64,000 bases of DNA from Candidatus Dojkabacteria bacterium S2_J21 (GTDB lineage Bacteria > Patescibacteria > Dojkabacteria > SC72), in contig JAEHHF010000002.1 in assembly GCA_019248085.1 (NCBI GenBank), positions 5,041-69,040 of the forward strand. The letters are read 5' to 3'. Positions 15,844-24,841 of the stretch are shown piece by piece. The position numbers and the translations under genes are program-made. How positions within the stretch are numbered: position 1 is the stretch's first letter; each line of letters opens with the position of its first letter. The notes beneath the pieces were generated by a model. It had not been told where the DNA came from. It saw nothing but the letters and a program-made list of their open reading frames with translations, and ran no database searches.

Positions 15844-16395
15844 ATGTTTAACTCTGGAAAACAGCCACAATCAATTGATTTCTTACAACCCGTATATTCT
15901 CCTACCGATGTCTGGTCGACTGCATATATATGGCTAACAAATGTTGGCAAATATATGTTGATTGCCGTAGAAGTATTGGTTTTGGGTGTATTCTTCTCTC
16001 GTTTTATTCTTGATAGGCAAAATAACAATCTTACAGAAGAGGTTAATGCGAAGGTAAATCTTTTGTCAAATGATAGCTGGCAAAAGAATGCAGCACTATA
16101 CGAGAACTATCAATATCTGCTAAGTGACATATCCCTAGCTAGAGAAAAACAAGATATAAACTCAGTTAAGATAAGCGAATTAATAAGTGGAGTCCCATCT
16201 TCTCTTCACATGACGACATTTAGCTATTCTGTCAATAAAGTTGCTCTAAGATTAACTTCTAACAGCCTAGATTCCATAAAGGATTATGAATCCTCTTTAA
16301 AGAACAATCCTAATTATACGAATGTAATATTCTCTATAGACAAGAGCGATGATGAGATTATTGTAAATGTTAACTTTTTGCTAGTAACCAAATAG
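15844..16395 (+). CDS. PilN-like type IV pilus assembly protein
   Basis: A 183-residue bitopic protein: short cytoplasmic N-terminus, membrane helix about 37-56, a coiled region (LDRQNNNLTEEVNAKVNLLS), then an alpha/beta domain ending VNVNFLLVTK. The layout and the final sequence VPSSLHMTTFSYSVNKVALR are those of PilN, which links the actin-like PilM to PilO in the pilus alignment complex. Similarity is by architecture rather than a diagnostic motif, and no FNLLP-type PilM-binding motif is obvious; the N-terminus has IDFLQP instead. It is followed three bases later by a PilO-like gene. Confidence 0.7.
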   Translation: MFNSGKQPQSIDFLQPVYSPTDVWSTAYIWLTNVGKYMLIAVEVLVLGVFFSRFILDRQNNNLTEEVNAKVNLLSNDSWQKNAALYENYQYLLSDISLAREKQDINSVKISELISGVPSSLHMTTFSYSVNKVALRLTSNSLDSIKDYESSLKNNPNYTNVIFSIDKSDDEIIVNVNFLLVTK

Positions 16396-16398
16396 ATA

Positions 16399-17013
16399 AT
16401 GGATAGGAAGTCACTAAACACAGAAGAATATATTAAGCTAATAAAAGAGTCTCCAGAGAAAAAGAAGGCCTATGGTTTTGCGGCAGCCACGATATTGGTA
16501 GCAATTCTGTTAATTATTTTTGCAATTAGGCCTACAATTCAAAAAATAGTTCAGATTAGCTCAGATATCAAAGAGAAGAAGAGCTTGAACACTGCCTTGG
16601 ACGCGAAGATTAGTACATTGAGCACACTGGATAAACAATTCATAGAGATCGGAGATGATTTGAATTCTATGAGGTTGGTTTATCCTGCAGATGGCAATTT
16701 TAGTTTGTTACTAGCGAATATAGGCCCTGTGCTTTCTAGGAATAGTTTTGCCCTAGGTGCCGTAAATTTTGATAAATATAGTGATAAGAACTTTTTGTTT
16801 TCACCTAAAGTCTTTGTCCCTTGGTCCATAAAAATATCGACTAGTGGTAAAAGCTCTAATATAATAAATCTATTGAAAGAGTTAGAAGCCCTTCCAATGT
16901 ACCCTGTTATTGAAAGTTTTTCATATACAGATCAGAAGGATGAAAACGGGTTGACGGGTTTTAATATTAATCTGAGGATTTATAAAATAGATAATCCTAA
17001 TTTTTACGAATAG
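16399..17013 (+). CDS. PilO-like type IV pilus assembly protein
   Basis: A 204-residue bitopic protein with a cytoplasmic tail, membrane helix about 26-43 (GFAAATILVAILLIIFAI), a coiled coil (QKIVQISSDIKEKKSLNTAL) and a ferredoxin-like periplasmic domain. This arrangement and its place after a PilN-like gene identify it as PilO-like. PilO forms heterodimers with PilN in the inner-membrane alignment complex. No pilB, pilT or pilC is nearby, so the pilus genes are scattered. The FtsA/PilM-like gene at 7371-8624 may be the cytoplasmic partner. Confidence 0.7.
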   Translation: MDRKSLNTEEYIKLIKESPEKKKAYGFAAATILVAILLIIFAIRPTIQKIVQISSDIKEKKSLNTALDAKISTLSTLDKQFIEIGDDLNSMRLVYPADGNFSLLLANIGPVLSRNSFALGAVNFDKYSDKNFLFSPKVFVPWSIKISTSGKSSNIINLLKELEALPMYPVIESFSYTDQKDENGLTGFNINLRIYKIDNPNFYE

Positions 17014-17019
17014 AATATT

Positions 17020-17265
17020 ATGGATCTGATTAAAAAATCATTCTTTGCGCTTCTATTATTACTAGTAGTAGTCCTAGTGTGGGTTGGGGCTGTGATATAC
17101 TTCAAAGCGAATCATAAGGATGTTAACCCAAATGCAGCTTCGTATACGAAGCAAATCAAGAAATCTTTTGATGAGGAGACTCTAAAATTGGTGACAGACA
17201 AAACAGAGAAGAGTTTCTCTGTTTCTCCTTCTGAATTTTTAAGCCTTACTGAGAGCTCAAATTAG
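17020..17265 (+). CDS. Small single-span membrane protein in the pilN/pilO unit
   Basis: The 81-residue protein has a short N-terminus, one strong membrane helix (about 7-28, [21 protein letters not shown]) and a charged outer part of about 50 residues. It starts six bases after pilO, so it belongs to that operon. It could be a pilus accessory subunit, but no family motif is visible and it lacks a prepilin-like cleavage site. Its stop overlaps the rpoD stop from the opposite strand within TTAG at 17262-17265. Confidence 0.65.
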   Translation: MDLIKKSFFALLLLLVVVLVWVGAVIYFKANHKDVNPNAASYTKQIKKSFDEETLKLVTDKTEKSFSVSPSEFLSLTESSN

Positions 17266-18341
17266 TCTATATAGTCATCAAGTTTCTGTTGTGTGGATTT
17301 TTCCTTAAGCTTCTTTAGTGCTTTAGCTTCAATCTGTCTGATTCTCTCCCTTGTAACTCCAAATTCTTTACCGACCTCTTCGAGAGTTCTGGATACTCCG
17401 TCATCAAGCCCGAATCTTAATGACAAGACCCTTCTCTCTCTATCCTGGAGAGTATCAAGGATATCTTTCAATTGATTCTTTAGATATTCGGCAGTTGCAT
17501 ATTCTTCTGGAGATTGGGACCAATCATCAGCGATAACATCCTGAAGCTTACTATCCTTCTCCTCACCTATTGGTGTAGAGAGTGATGTAGGATTTTGTTT
17601 AATTTTTCTAATTTCTGCAACTTTCTCGAGCTCAATATCCATCTCCTTGGCAATCTCCTCATCCTTAGGAGGTCTTCCAAGTCTTGTGGTTAAGGAGTTG
17701 TTTACCTTGTTAAATTTGTTTATTGTCTCAATCATATGTACAGGTACACGAATAGTTCTAGCTTGATCCGCAATAGCTCTGGTTATAGCTTGCCTAATCC
17801 ACCATGTAGCATATGTAGAGAATTTGAAACCTTTGGTGTAATCAAATTTCTCAACTGCTCTCATTAACCCAATGTTGCCCTCCTGGATTAAGTCCAAAAG
17901 TTCAAGACCACTCTTACTGTATTTCTTAGCAATGCTTACCACAAGCCTCAAGTTAGCAGTAATGAGTAATTGGGTAGCTTCTTCGTCTCCCTTCTCTATC
18001 CTTTTAGCCAAAATTTTCTCTTCGTCCCCTGTTAAAAGAGGAATTCTACCAATCTCATAAAGGTAGGATCTAATGGCGTCGGTTGATAGGCTAGATTGTA
18101 TTGTTTTTAGAATACGAATCTTTTTCTCAAGGGTAAGCTCCTCCTTCACTGGGACATCGATGTTTTCCTCTGGTTCTAATACTTCAATTTCGTTTTCTTG
18201 AAGCGAAGCAAAGATATCATCGAGGAGATCTACGTCTTCTTCAATCGTTGGGAAAACATCTAACAAATCTTCCTGTGTAAGGAATCCTTGGTCTTTTCCC
18301 TTGTCTATAAGGACTTTAACAGCTTTCTCTTTGTCTGTCAT
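17262..18341 (-). CDS. rpoD: Primary sigma factor (sigma-70/RpoD)
   Basis: RpoD directs RNA polymerase to the TTGACA/TATAAT promoters seen in this window. The 359-residue protein has a region 1.1-like acidic N-terminus (about 1-75) and region 1.2 ([20 protein letters not shown]). Region 2 is [20 protein letters not shown] then [19 protein letters not shown], followed by region 3 ([13 protein letters not shown]). Region 4 carries the helix-turn-helix [20 protein letters not shown]. The long non-conserved insertion of proteobacterial RpoD is absent. It starts 27 bp from a divergent zinc-ribbon gene. Confidence 0.95.
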   Translation of the reverse strand: MTDKEKAVKVLIDKGKDQGFLTQEDLLDVFPTIEEDVDLLDDIFASLQENEIEVLEPEENIDVPVKEELTLEKKIRILKTIQSSLSTDAIRSYLYEIGRIPLLTGDEEKILAKRIEKGDEEATQLLITANLRLVVSIAKKYSKSGLELLDLIQEGNIGLMRAVEKFDYTKGFKFSTYATWWIRQAITRAIADQARTIRVPVHMIETINKFNKVNNSLTTRLGRPPKDEEIAKEMDIELEKVAEIRKIKQNPTSLSTPIGEEKDSKLQDVIADDWSQSPEEYATAEYLKNQLKDILDTLQDRERRVLSLRFGLDDGVSRTLEEVGKEFGVTRERIRQIEAKALKKLKEKSTQQKLDDYID

Positions 18342-18352
18342 AGAAAATTTTA

Positions 18353-18361
18353 TGGTATAAT
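18353..18361 (+). promoter_or_regulatory. Extended -10 promoter of the zinc-ribbon gene (leaderless)
   Basis: TGGTATAAT ends exactly 7 nt before the ATG at 18369, which predicts a leaderless mRNA starting on the start codon. Confidence 0.6.
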
Positions 18362-18368
18362 TTTATAT

Positions 18369-18707
18369 ATGGACAGTAAAAAAGATATTTTACTCGAAAA
18401 AAAACAGTTCTTCTTGGACACCGTTGCTCGGTTTTGTGATAAGTGCGGCTCTCAATATGCTCTCCAAGATGTAAATATAATTCAAAACACCGGAGTATCA
18501 AGCATTATACACTTTTCTTGTCATAATTGTAAATCTAAACACATAGCTACATTGATAGTTCCGTTGGGTATTAGTAACAGAGTTGCAGTAAATACAGATT
18601 TGGAAGTTAAGGAGATTAAGAATTTTACAAGCGAGAAGGAGATCTCTACTCAAGATATCTTAGAGATATATACGTGCCTTAAGAATAATCCGAAAGTAGT
18701 AGTTTAA
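18369..18707 (+). CDS. Small zinc-ribbon-like protein of unknown function
   Basis: The 112-residue protein has two CxxC pairs (FCDKCGSQY near residue 23 and SCHNCKSKH near residue 52), suggesting one zinc ribbon. A conserved-looking tail follows (NTDLEVKEIKNFTSEKEIST then LEIYTCLKN). I associate this pattern with an uncharacterised small family in CPR genomes. The frame opens at 18288 inside rpoD, but the ATG at 18369 follows the -10 box by 7 nt and is preferred. Its stop overlaps that of the convergent DUF4012 gene (TTAA, 18704-18707). Confidence 0.7.
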   Translation: MDSKKDILLEKKQFFLDTVARFCDKCGSQYALQDVNIIQNTGVSSIIHFSCHNCKSKHIATLIVPLGISNRVAVNTDLEVKEIKNFTSEKEISTQDILEIYTCLKNNPKVVV

Positions 18708-21700
18708 TTGTTTGTATTCCAGACTATCTGATATTCCTGATTCTTAGAAAGCTCAAATCTGCTTGTTAGTTGATTCTCAATACTGTTTAAGTTGCCAGAA
18801 GTTTCTACATTCCACGTCTCGGGATATGTAATGTCTAGTTTGTATGCATGAGCTATCTCTCCAGCTTGTTTGAAAATATCTAGATTTAGGAATATGTTTG
18901 AGTCATTAATCTCCAGTGGGAAACTTATTGTATTTGAGGCTCGTGTAATTCTGTATGCTATCTCTAAGGTTTTTACAGTTTGTATTGGGACATTAAACCA
19001 TCCTCCTATTACCTTGAATCCACCCTCCTTGTTAGTATCAAATTTATTGTCCTTCATTCCTCTGACCGAAAGCACGGTAGCGTTAGAAGGTAGGTATATT
19101 CTTTGATAGTTTATATAGTCGCCCTCAGGGTATGTAGTAGATTTGGATCCGTTCTCGGTAGAGATTGTGTATAAGAAATCTATGGTATCTGCATCTCGAA
19201 TAGTTATAGCTAGATTGTAATTTTTGTTTAGGTATAGATTGGCTTTGTTCCCACCCCAGTTCCAATCTATGGATATTGGGGATTCATTATATCTCGAATC
19301 GAGCGATCCCGCCCAAGCCCTTGCGTTAAAGAAATCGTAAGCATCACTATTCTTGAAGGTTGCTTGAAGATGTTTCTCATCCAAGGAGTCCCCGAAGACA
19401 GCTCCAAGGGATATTAAATCACTAATATTCATTGAAAGAATTTTTGTAATAATCTGGTTCGCGAGATCTGCAAGGAATGTTGTTTTCTGGGTTGACCCTG
19501 GTGTAAATTCTTCATGCATTTGGAATATCTTTGAGTAGAGATTGGAACTTGTTATTATCTCTGTTTCTCCCGGAACCTCTATTCCACCCCATTTATCTAA
19601 AAGTTTCTGTATAAATGCAATGTCGATTGTTACGACACCATCAAGATCGTTGCCTTTGCCGAGTGCTTCGATGTATGGTTCTGCAGATACCTGTGTTTCT
19701 GTTAAATCAGGATACCAGTTGATTAGCGAGAATGGCCATGTGGTTATTCCCAATGCTTGTTGCATAGACTTAGGTGCGGGATATGTTTTACCTTGTGCCT
19801 TTAATGTTCCATCCGCATTGTATATATCATCCACAAACAATTCTCGAATTTGTCCTCCCTCTATTCCGACAATTCCATAGCTTGTTAACCATCCTCCAGT
19901 GCTTCGTAACTCTGATTCGTTCTGTAGAAGAATGAGATATCTTTGTCTTTCCGTAACTCCAAGGAGGTTTGGCAAGAACACGACAATATCTTGGAAGGTA
20001 TCAGTGCCAACATTTAGCTGACTAATCATATCTTTTATCATGGAAATTTTGTCTCTAGTAAACGAAGGGAATTCATTGATATTTACCTGATTCATAATTC
20101 CATTCGCAAGAGAGATTTTGTATGCGGCTTCTTTTACTTTGTAACTATTGTCACCCATAGCATTAAGATACTGAGTATATTCTCTGGTGGTCTTTGGGGT
20201 AGATGATTGGAAGTCTACTGAGGGTTGAAACTCTCGAACATATTCTGAGAGTGGTGTTATTGCACTAAGCATATTACTTGCACCATCTGTGGCATATTGT
20301 GCGCTTAGGAGTACCTGTGTAATGTTCTCATAGAGGGTATCCTTCCCTACTAGTTTAAATGCCCATTGTAGATTATTTAAACTGTTAGACATTCTCTCAA
20401 CGCTATTCTCAATTTGTAATATCTTCTTCTCACTTGTTGCTGAATCCATACTAAATATTGAACTTTGAAGATCCTTGGTAGTACTTGTTAGTATTATGAG
20501 GCCGAGGATAGTTCCAATTATTGGGTATATTAGAAAGTATGTAATCAGTGCTATACAGGCTGTAATCCCAGAAGTTTTCAGAATTTGTTTCCAGCTAATC
20601 TCTTTTCTTTCTTTCTTTGTATTTTTTTGATCTGAGATATGTGAGAAAGGACGAATTAATTTGTCAAAGAATACCCCGAGCTTAGTCTTCGAAGTTTTTA
20701 CATGTTCGACAACCTTCTTCTGTGGTTTATCTGCATAGTCCCAAGTTTTATCAATATCATCATAGTAGGTATGGATTTGGTCAACCAAGGATTCTTCGAG
20801 AGTTATCTGTTGTGTCCACCCATATTTGGACGCATGTGGTGCTGGTACATACAGATCTTGTATGATAAAGTCCCTCCCAGGATTTTCGACGAATTTGATT
20901 GATTGAGCTTCAGTATTTAATTCTAGAAGCTTGTAAGCTACAGAGAGTGTAGTGTAGTTATTCTTGTTAGCAAGGGTTATGACTTCGCCTTTGGTTTTAT
21001 CCGAGAAGGTTAATTTCAAGATTCCATATATAGCATCTTTTTCATCTATTATATTGTGTATATCTAATCCCTCACCCTTTATTGTTATTTGTGGTCTCTG
21101 AGTTGCATCTTTTACGAGGTTATGAATGATATCATTATCTATCTTTAGAACACCTTTCCCAAGGATTGTACCAAGTCTAAGGATTCTAATATTGAGGTCT
21201 GTTTTGTCTCTGAATTCTGCAGCTAGTGTCTCACAATATTTTTGTAATTCAATATTTGAGTATGGAGAAGGAGATGCCAACTTCATATTGTTTACCCTAT
21301 TAGCCAATTCCCGATTTAGCGCCAAAGATGTTATTAGTGAGAATTTGGCATTATTCTTTCTAGCACTCTTTAATGATTCCTCTAGTGATCCTGCTTCTCT
21401 TATGAACTCCTTGCTATCGTATTCTTTAGAGACTAAAGCATTGTTTAAGAAGTAAAATAGATAGTCATATCTTTTAATATTCTTAAATACACCATCTAAG
21501 CCTTTGAATTCAAAAAAATCTACTAATGGAGACCCTCTGAATTCAGAGATATATTTATTGGTTTGTGAATTGTAATTATCAATGATTATGACATGGCAAC
21601 CTTGTTCTATTAGGGTTTTGGTTATCAGATAGCCGTGTCGATTACCACCATGTATTAGGATGGAAACAGGTGTTTGCGCTTTTATTTTCTCTAATTTCGA

Positions 21701-21709
21701 ATTGCTCAT
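18704..21709 (-). CDS. Fusion: SDR-type epimerase-like domain + membrane segment + DUF4012
   Basis: In this 1001-residue protein, residues about 14-310 resemble an extended short-chain dehydrogenase/NAD-epimerase (ILIHGGNRHGYLITKTLIEQ, then LRLGTILGKGV). The nucleotide loop is irregular (GGNRHG at 21-26), and the YxxxK motif reads Y150-S-N-I-E154, so the catalytic lysine is missing. A membrane region lies at 378-408. The rest is DUF4012, with the hallmark RYLILLQNESELRSTGGW near 590-607 and FVDDIYNADG after it. DUF4012 proteins are envelope proteins of unknown role. It starts one base after the PEGA gene's stop on the same strand. Confidence 0.82.
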   Translation of the reverse strand: MSNSKLEKIKAQTPVSILIHGGNRHGYLITKTLIEQGCHVIIIDNYNSQTNKYISEFRGSPLVDFFEFKGLDGVFKNIKRYDYLFYFLNNALVSKEYDSKEFIREAGSLEESLKSARKNNAKFSLITSLALNRELANRVNNMKLASPSPYSNIELQKYCETLAAEFRDKTDLNIRILRLGTILGKGVLKIDNDIIHNLVKDATQRPQITIKGEGLDIHNIIDEKDAIYGILKLTFSDKTKGEVITLANKNNYTTLSVAYKLLELNTEAQSIKFVENPGRDFIIQDLYVPAPHASKYGWTQQITLEESLVDQIHTYYDDIDKTWDYADKPQKKVVEHVKTSKTKLGVFFDKLIRPFSHISDQKNTKKERKEISWKQILKTSGITACIALITYFLIYPIIGTILGLIILTSTTKDLQSSIFSMDSATSEKKILQIENSVERMSNSLNNLQWAFKLVGKDTLYENITQVLLSAQYATDGASNMLSAITPLSEYVREFQPSVDFQSSTPKTTREYTQYLNAMGDNSYKVKEAAYKISLANGIMNQVNINEFPSFTRDKISMIKDMISQLNVGTDTFQDIVVFLPNLLGVTERQRYLILLQNESELRSTGGWLTSYGIVGIEGGQIRELFVDDIYNADGTLKAQGKTYPAPKSMQQALGITTWPFSLINWYPDLTETQVSAEPYIEALGKGNDLDGVVTIDIAFIQKLLDKWGGIEVPGETEIITSSNLYSKIFQMHEEFTPGSTQKTTFLADLANQIITKILSMNISDLISLGAVFGDSLDEKHLQATFKNSDAYDFFNARAWAGSLDSRYNESPISIDWNWGGNKANLYLNKNYNLAITIRDADTIDFLYTISTENGSKSTTYPEGDYINYQRIYLPSNATVLSVRGMKDNKFDTNKEGGFKVIGGWFNVPIQTVKTLEIAYRITRASNTISFPLEINDSNIFLNLDIFKQAGEIAHAYKLDITYPETWNVETSGNLNSIENQLTSRFELSKNQEYQIVWNTNN

Positions 21710-21710
21710 A

Positions 21711-22355
21711 CTAATTACTTACTGTATCAAAATTAACAGGTATTGGGAAATGGTATGTCTTAAGATTTAACTGGTACCCAGCACGTACAAATACAGGGAT
21801 TTCTATATCCTCGTACCCTACAGCGGAGACCTTTATCTGATATTGGTTGTCTCTCTGCTCTAAATTATTTACTGGAGCATTTCCGATATATTCTTTATCG
21901 ATATATACCTTGGCATCTGTAGCAGAGCTTGTGATTGTAATTAATCCTTGCCCCGTAGCTGTATGTGGGACAGATGTGTAGTACAGGATGGTGCCGTTTA
22001 GGATACTTTCAGGACCAATCTCTAAATCTATTCTCGCGGAGGTATTCTTTGCTAACTCAACCTCAAATATCTGTTTCTGATAGAATGTGTTGTCATCGGC
22101 GATCTTCTTTAGCTCAATAGTGTATTTCCCCTGTGGGAGATTCTCTACTGTGGTTGGTGTCTGTCCGTAATCTTTTCCATTTATTGCTATCAAGGCTTTT
22201 CCTTTCTCTGTTATTATTTCTATAGAAGTATTGTTGTAAAATCTTTTTACCAAAGGAATATTCTCAAGAATTTTACCTAATGGGAGAAAGTACAAGATTA
22301 TGGATACGATAATAATAGCGATTGCTATTATTAGGGCTGTTTTTCGATTTTTCAT
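21711..22355 (-). CDS. Membrane-anchored PEGA-domain protein
   Basis: The 214-residue protein has an N-terminal membrane helix (about 7-26, ALIIAIAIIIVSIILYFLPL) followed by two PEGA modules. Module 1 is ALIAINGKDYGQTPTTVENL then GKYTIELKK; module 2 is AKVYIDKEYIGNAPVNNLEQ then YQIKVSAVGYEDIEIPV. PEGA domains are small surface beta-domains often found in envelope proteins. It lies directly before the SDR-DUF4012 gene and after the WecA/MraY-like gene, pointing to envelope work. A TATAAT box 7 nt before the ATG suggests a leaderless start. Confidence 0.85.
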   Translation of the reverse strand: MKNRKTALIIAIAIIIVSIILYFLPLGKILENIPLVKRFYNNTSIEIITEKGKALIAINGKDYGQTPTTVENLPQGKYTIELKKIADDNTFYQKQIFEVELAKNTSARIDLEIGPESILNGTILYYTSVPHTATGQGLITITSSATDAKVYIDKEYIGNAPVNNLEQRDNQYQIKVSAVGYEDIEIPVFVRAGYQLNLKTYHFPIPVNFDTVSN

Positions 22356-22362
22356 TATCTAG

Positions 22363-22368
22363 ATTATA
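22363..22368 (-). promoter_or_regulatory. -10 box of the PEGA/DUF4012 unit (leaderless)
   Basis: TATAAT on the minus strand ends exactly 7 nt before the ATG at 22355. This predicts a leaderless mRNA for the PEGA and DUF4012 genes. Confidence 0.5.
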
Positions 22369-22395
22369 TTAGTACTACCAATATTTGTCTAGAAA

Positions 22396-23607
22396 TTAGT
22401 AAGAGTATTTTGATTCAGGAGATTTTTCTTTAACTTTTTTCTCTTTATGTCTTGAAGCCTTAATATTGGCAACGACAATAAAGACAATACCAATAGATGT
22501 TCCAAAGATAAGGGCGAAGTATCGTATAGCACCAGTACTCAGGATAGCGAGAGAACCAATGAGTAGTGTCATAGCCATTTCCAACAAAACAATCTGTCTT
22601 CTTGTAAGGTCAAGTTTTATTAATTGATGATGCAGATGATTTGTATCATTTATTCTTAACAAATCTAAGAGATTTTTTGGTTTGTATGTTAAAAGCCTCT
22701 TGAGGATTACATATATAAAGTCAACGAGAGGAATCAATAACAACATGATTGTCGTTGAAAGTTTTGCATCTGCGACAATAGCGAGAATACAAATTAAGAA
22801 GCCATACAATGTTTTTCCTGAGGAGCCAGACATAATCCTCTGGGGTGGGAATGCAAATAGAAAGAATATCAAAAGAGCTCCTGCAGCTACTATACTTAAT
22901 ACTGCAGAGAAAGGTGCTACATATCTGATTGCGATGATAAAGATTAAGGCAAAGATTGTAAAAGAGTTTGCCTCAATTATCCCTGGGGATCCAGCAGTCC
23001 ACTTTACTGCGTTGATGCACATTAATATCCACACGAAGAGTATTATATCTCCTGGAAGTGCCAATGATTGTTGTAGGCCAATAAGGGAGAAGTTAAAGGT
23101 ATATAAATCAATATTGATATTAAAGAATGAGAGGTTCTCTAGATTTATGACAGAGAATACGATTATTAGTGCTGCAAGTATTTGGTATGCGAGTTGTGAC
23201 TTTGCGGGAAGATTGAAAACATCGTCTAACGTAGAGCCAATTATTAATACTAAGGTTGCTATTATAATTGGAATTGTAAAACTATCCAGCTTGAAAAATA
23301 CAACCATAGCAATTAATACAGGGAGGGTCACAGCAAGACCTCCTAGTGCGGGTGTAATCCCTTCGTGGAGGGCTTTCTCAGGATTATCAAATTCCTTATG
23401 GTTCTTTTTTATCCCTGGTTTATATGTAATGTCATGTTTTAGAGCTATCTGCCCAATTACGGGTGTTAATATAAATGCCAGGATTACACCCATGAGGAAT
23501 AATGGTGCATACTCAAGGTATTTTAAATATACTCCTCCATTCAGTTGGGAAAACATAGGTAGGTTTAGAAGTCTATTTAAAAGTTCTGATGCTGTTGAAA
23601 AATCCAT
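22396..23607 (-). CDS. WecA/MraY-like (GT4) polyprenyl-phosphate glycosyltransferase homolog with altered active-site motifs
   Basis: This 403-residue polytopic protein (about ten membrane helices) has the fold signatures of the MraY/WecA/TagO family, which load a sugar phosphate onto undecaprenyl phosphate. ITPALGGLAV is at 84-93, STLDDVFNL at 125-133 and NDTNHLHHQL at 320-329. Two hallmark catalytic segments are changed. The NxxNxxDGxDGL segment reads NAVKWTAGSPGI (199-210), without either aspartate. The FMGDSGS segment reads IMSGSSGK (258-265), with Ser for Asp. It may be a non-catalytic paralog or have another substrate. It lies in an envelope-like cluster. Confidence 0.8.
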   Translation of the reverse strand: MDFSTASELLNRLLNLPMFSQLNGGVYLKYLEYAPLFLMGVILAFILTPVIGQIALKHDITYKPGIKKNHKEFDNPEKALHEGITPALGGLAVTLPVLIAMVVFFKLDSFTIPIIIATLVLIIGSTLDDVFNLPAKSQLAYQILAALIIVFSVINLENLSFFNINIDLYTFNFSLIGLQQSLALPGDIILFVWILMCINAVKWTAGSPGIIEANSFTIFALIFIIAIRYVAPFSAVLSIVAAGALLIFFLFAFPPQRIMSGSSGKTLYGFLICILAIVADAKLSTTIMLLLIPLVDFIYVILKRLLTYKPKNLLDLLRINDTNHLHHQLIKLDLTRRQIVLLEMAMTLLIGSLAILSTGAIRYFALIFGTSIGIVFIVVANIKASRHKEKKVKEKSPESKYSY

Positions 23608-23611
23608 ATTA

Positions 23612-24079
23612 TCAATTAATAGTTAAGTGAATTAGGATAATAGAACCGGAGACACAAGCGAGTAGTGTACAAAGCAGAATAAATCTCGTTAGCACCTTTT
23701 CTTTATTGTAATATTTTATTGTTGCTATGATGCCAATTATTATACTAATCAAAGAAATCAGGGGGATAATATAGAGGAGATTTCGATCTGCTAATCTGCT
23801 CTCAGGAGTTAAGTTATAATTCAAAATTGGGGTCAAAAGTGGGAATCTATCTATATTCTTATATAACCAAAACCCTTGCTGCAGCAGCATTATAGCGTCA
23901 AAAACCACAACAAACCAAAAGAATGTATCTTTCAGGAATTTTCTTACCTCGAACTGTAGGATCATGACATCTGTTTTCCCTTTAATCTTTAATATCTTGT
24001 TTTTAAAGGGATCTTTAATTCCTAAGTCCAACTGTTTAACCTCCTGTTTAGGAGGGATCTGTTTTTTAACTCGCTTCAT
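23612..24079 (-). CDS. Three-span membrane protein of unknown function
   Basis: A 155-residue protein with a basic cytoplasmic N-terminus (about 1-50) and three predicted membrane helices (about 52-72, 103-123 and 133-153). I do not recognise it. It ends four bases before the GT4-like gene and is therefore probably co-transcribed with it. The stop is TGA, one of four seen here. An extended -10 box lies just before its start. Confidence 0.65.
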   Translation of the reverse strand: MKRVKKQIPPKQEVKQLDLGIKDPFKNKILKIKGKTDVMILQFEVRKFLKDTFFWFVVVFDAIMLLQQGFWLYKNIDRFPLLTPILNYNLTPESRLADRNLLYIIPLISLISIIIGIIATIKYYNKEKVLTRFILLCTLLACVSGSIILIHLTIN

Positions 24080-24085
24080 GCATGA

Positions 24086-24094
24086 ATTATATCA
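24086..24094 (-). promoter_or_regulatory. Extended -10 element before the 3-TM/GT4-like genes
   Basis: TGATATAAT on the minus strand ends 6 nt before the ATG at 24079. It lies in the 19-bp gap after rsmA, predicting a separate leaderless transcript. Confidence 0.5.
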
Positions 24095-24098
24095 AAGT

Positions 24099-24839
24099 CT
24101 AGGACAAGTTAGTAAATATCTGCATATATTGTTCTAGAGTAAGTTCTTGCGGTCGTTTGTTCATCAATTCCTCAAAGTTTGAGCAAGAAGATATATTTTT
24201 TAGATTATTTCTTAATGTTTTTCTCGGAGATCTGAAGCAATGTTCTACGAAACGATTGAATTTAGCTGCATCTATGGTGGGTTTCTCTAACAATGGAGTA
24301 AATTGTATAAAGCTACTTATAACTTTGGGTTGTGGCAGGAATGATCCAGGGCTTATATCAAGTAATTTCTTTGTCTTGGCAAACAATTGTGTCCTAAGCG
24401 AGACAATATTTGAATTTGGTGCCTTTGCCGTATATTTTTCTGCAACTTCCTTCTGAACAATGAAATAACAGCCACTATTAAAGAATTCTGAGGACATTAT
24501 CTTTTGGATGATGAGTTTACTTACGTTGTAGGGGAGAGATCCGAAGAATACAATATTTTTCTCTTTGGAGGGTATTAATTCCTTGAAATCCCAATCGAGG
24601 AAATCCTTATTCAATACTATTGCGTTAGAGAAGGTATTCTTTAGGCCTTCCGATAGCGAATCGTCCTTCTCAACCAAGAGAAGATTTTGTGATATTTTTG
24701 ACAATTTCTGTGTAAAGAATCCCCTTCCAGGGCCTATTTCCACGATTATGTCTGCAGGTGTTAATGCAACATAAGAGATAATTTTTTCTCCCAAATTTTC
24801 ATTAACAAAGAAGTTCTGACCAAGTGATTTTTTTATCAT
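24099..24839 (-). CDS. rsmA: 16S rRNA dimethyladenosine transferase RsmA (KsgA)
   Basis: RsmA dimethylates two adjacent adenines near the 3' end of 16S rRNA in late small-subunit assembly. The 246-residue sequence opens KKSLGQNFFVNENL, a family hallmark, and has SAM motif I IVEIGPGRGFFTQKL. The catalytic motif is GSLPYNVS, where N(L/I)PYxI/V(S/T) is usual, so Ser replaces the first Asn. PQPKVISSFIQF and FRSPRKTLRNNL follow. It starts two bases before the end of the methyltransferase gene upstream, in a run with dnaG. Confidence 0.93.
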   Translation of the reverse strand: MIKKSLGQNFFVNENLGEKIISYVALTPADIIVEIGPGRGFFTQKLSKISQNLLLVEKDDSLSEGLKNTFSNAIVLNKDFLDWDFKELIPSKEKNIVFFGSLPYNVSKLIIQKIMSSEFFNSGCYFIVQKEVAEKYTAKAPNSNIVSLRTQLFAKTKKLLDISPGSFLPQPKVISSFIQFTPLLEKPTIDAAKFNRFVEHCFRSPRKTLRNNLKNISSCSNFEELMNKRPQELTLEQYMQIFTNLS

Positions 24840-24841
24840 AG

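Noticed and set aside
22682..23626. Long rightward frame opposite the GT4-like gene (314 codons)
   Set aside because: A shadow of the GT4-like gene, which has family motifs; the opposite frame has none.
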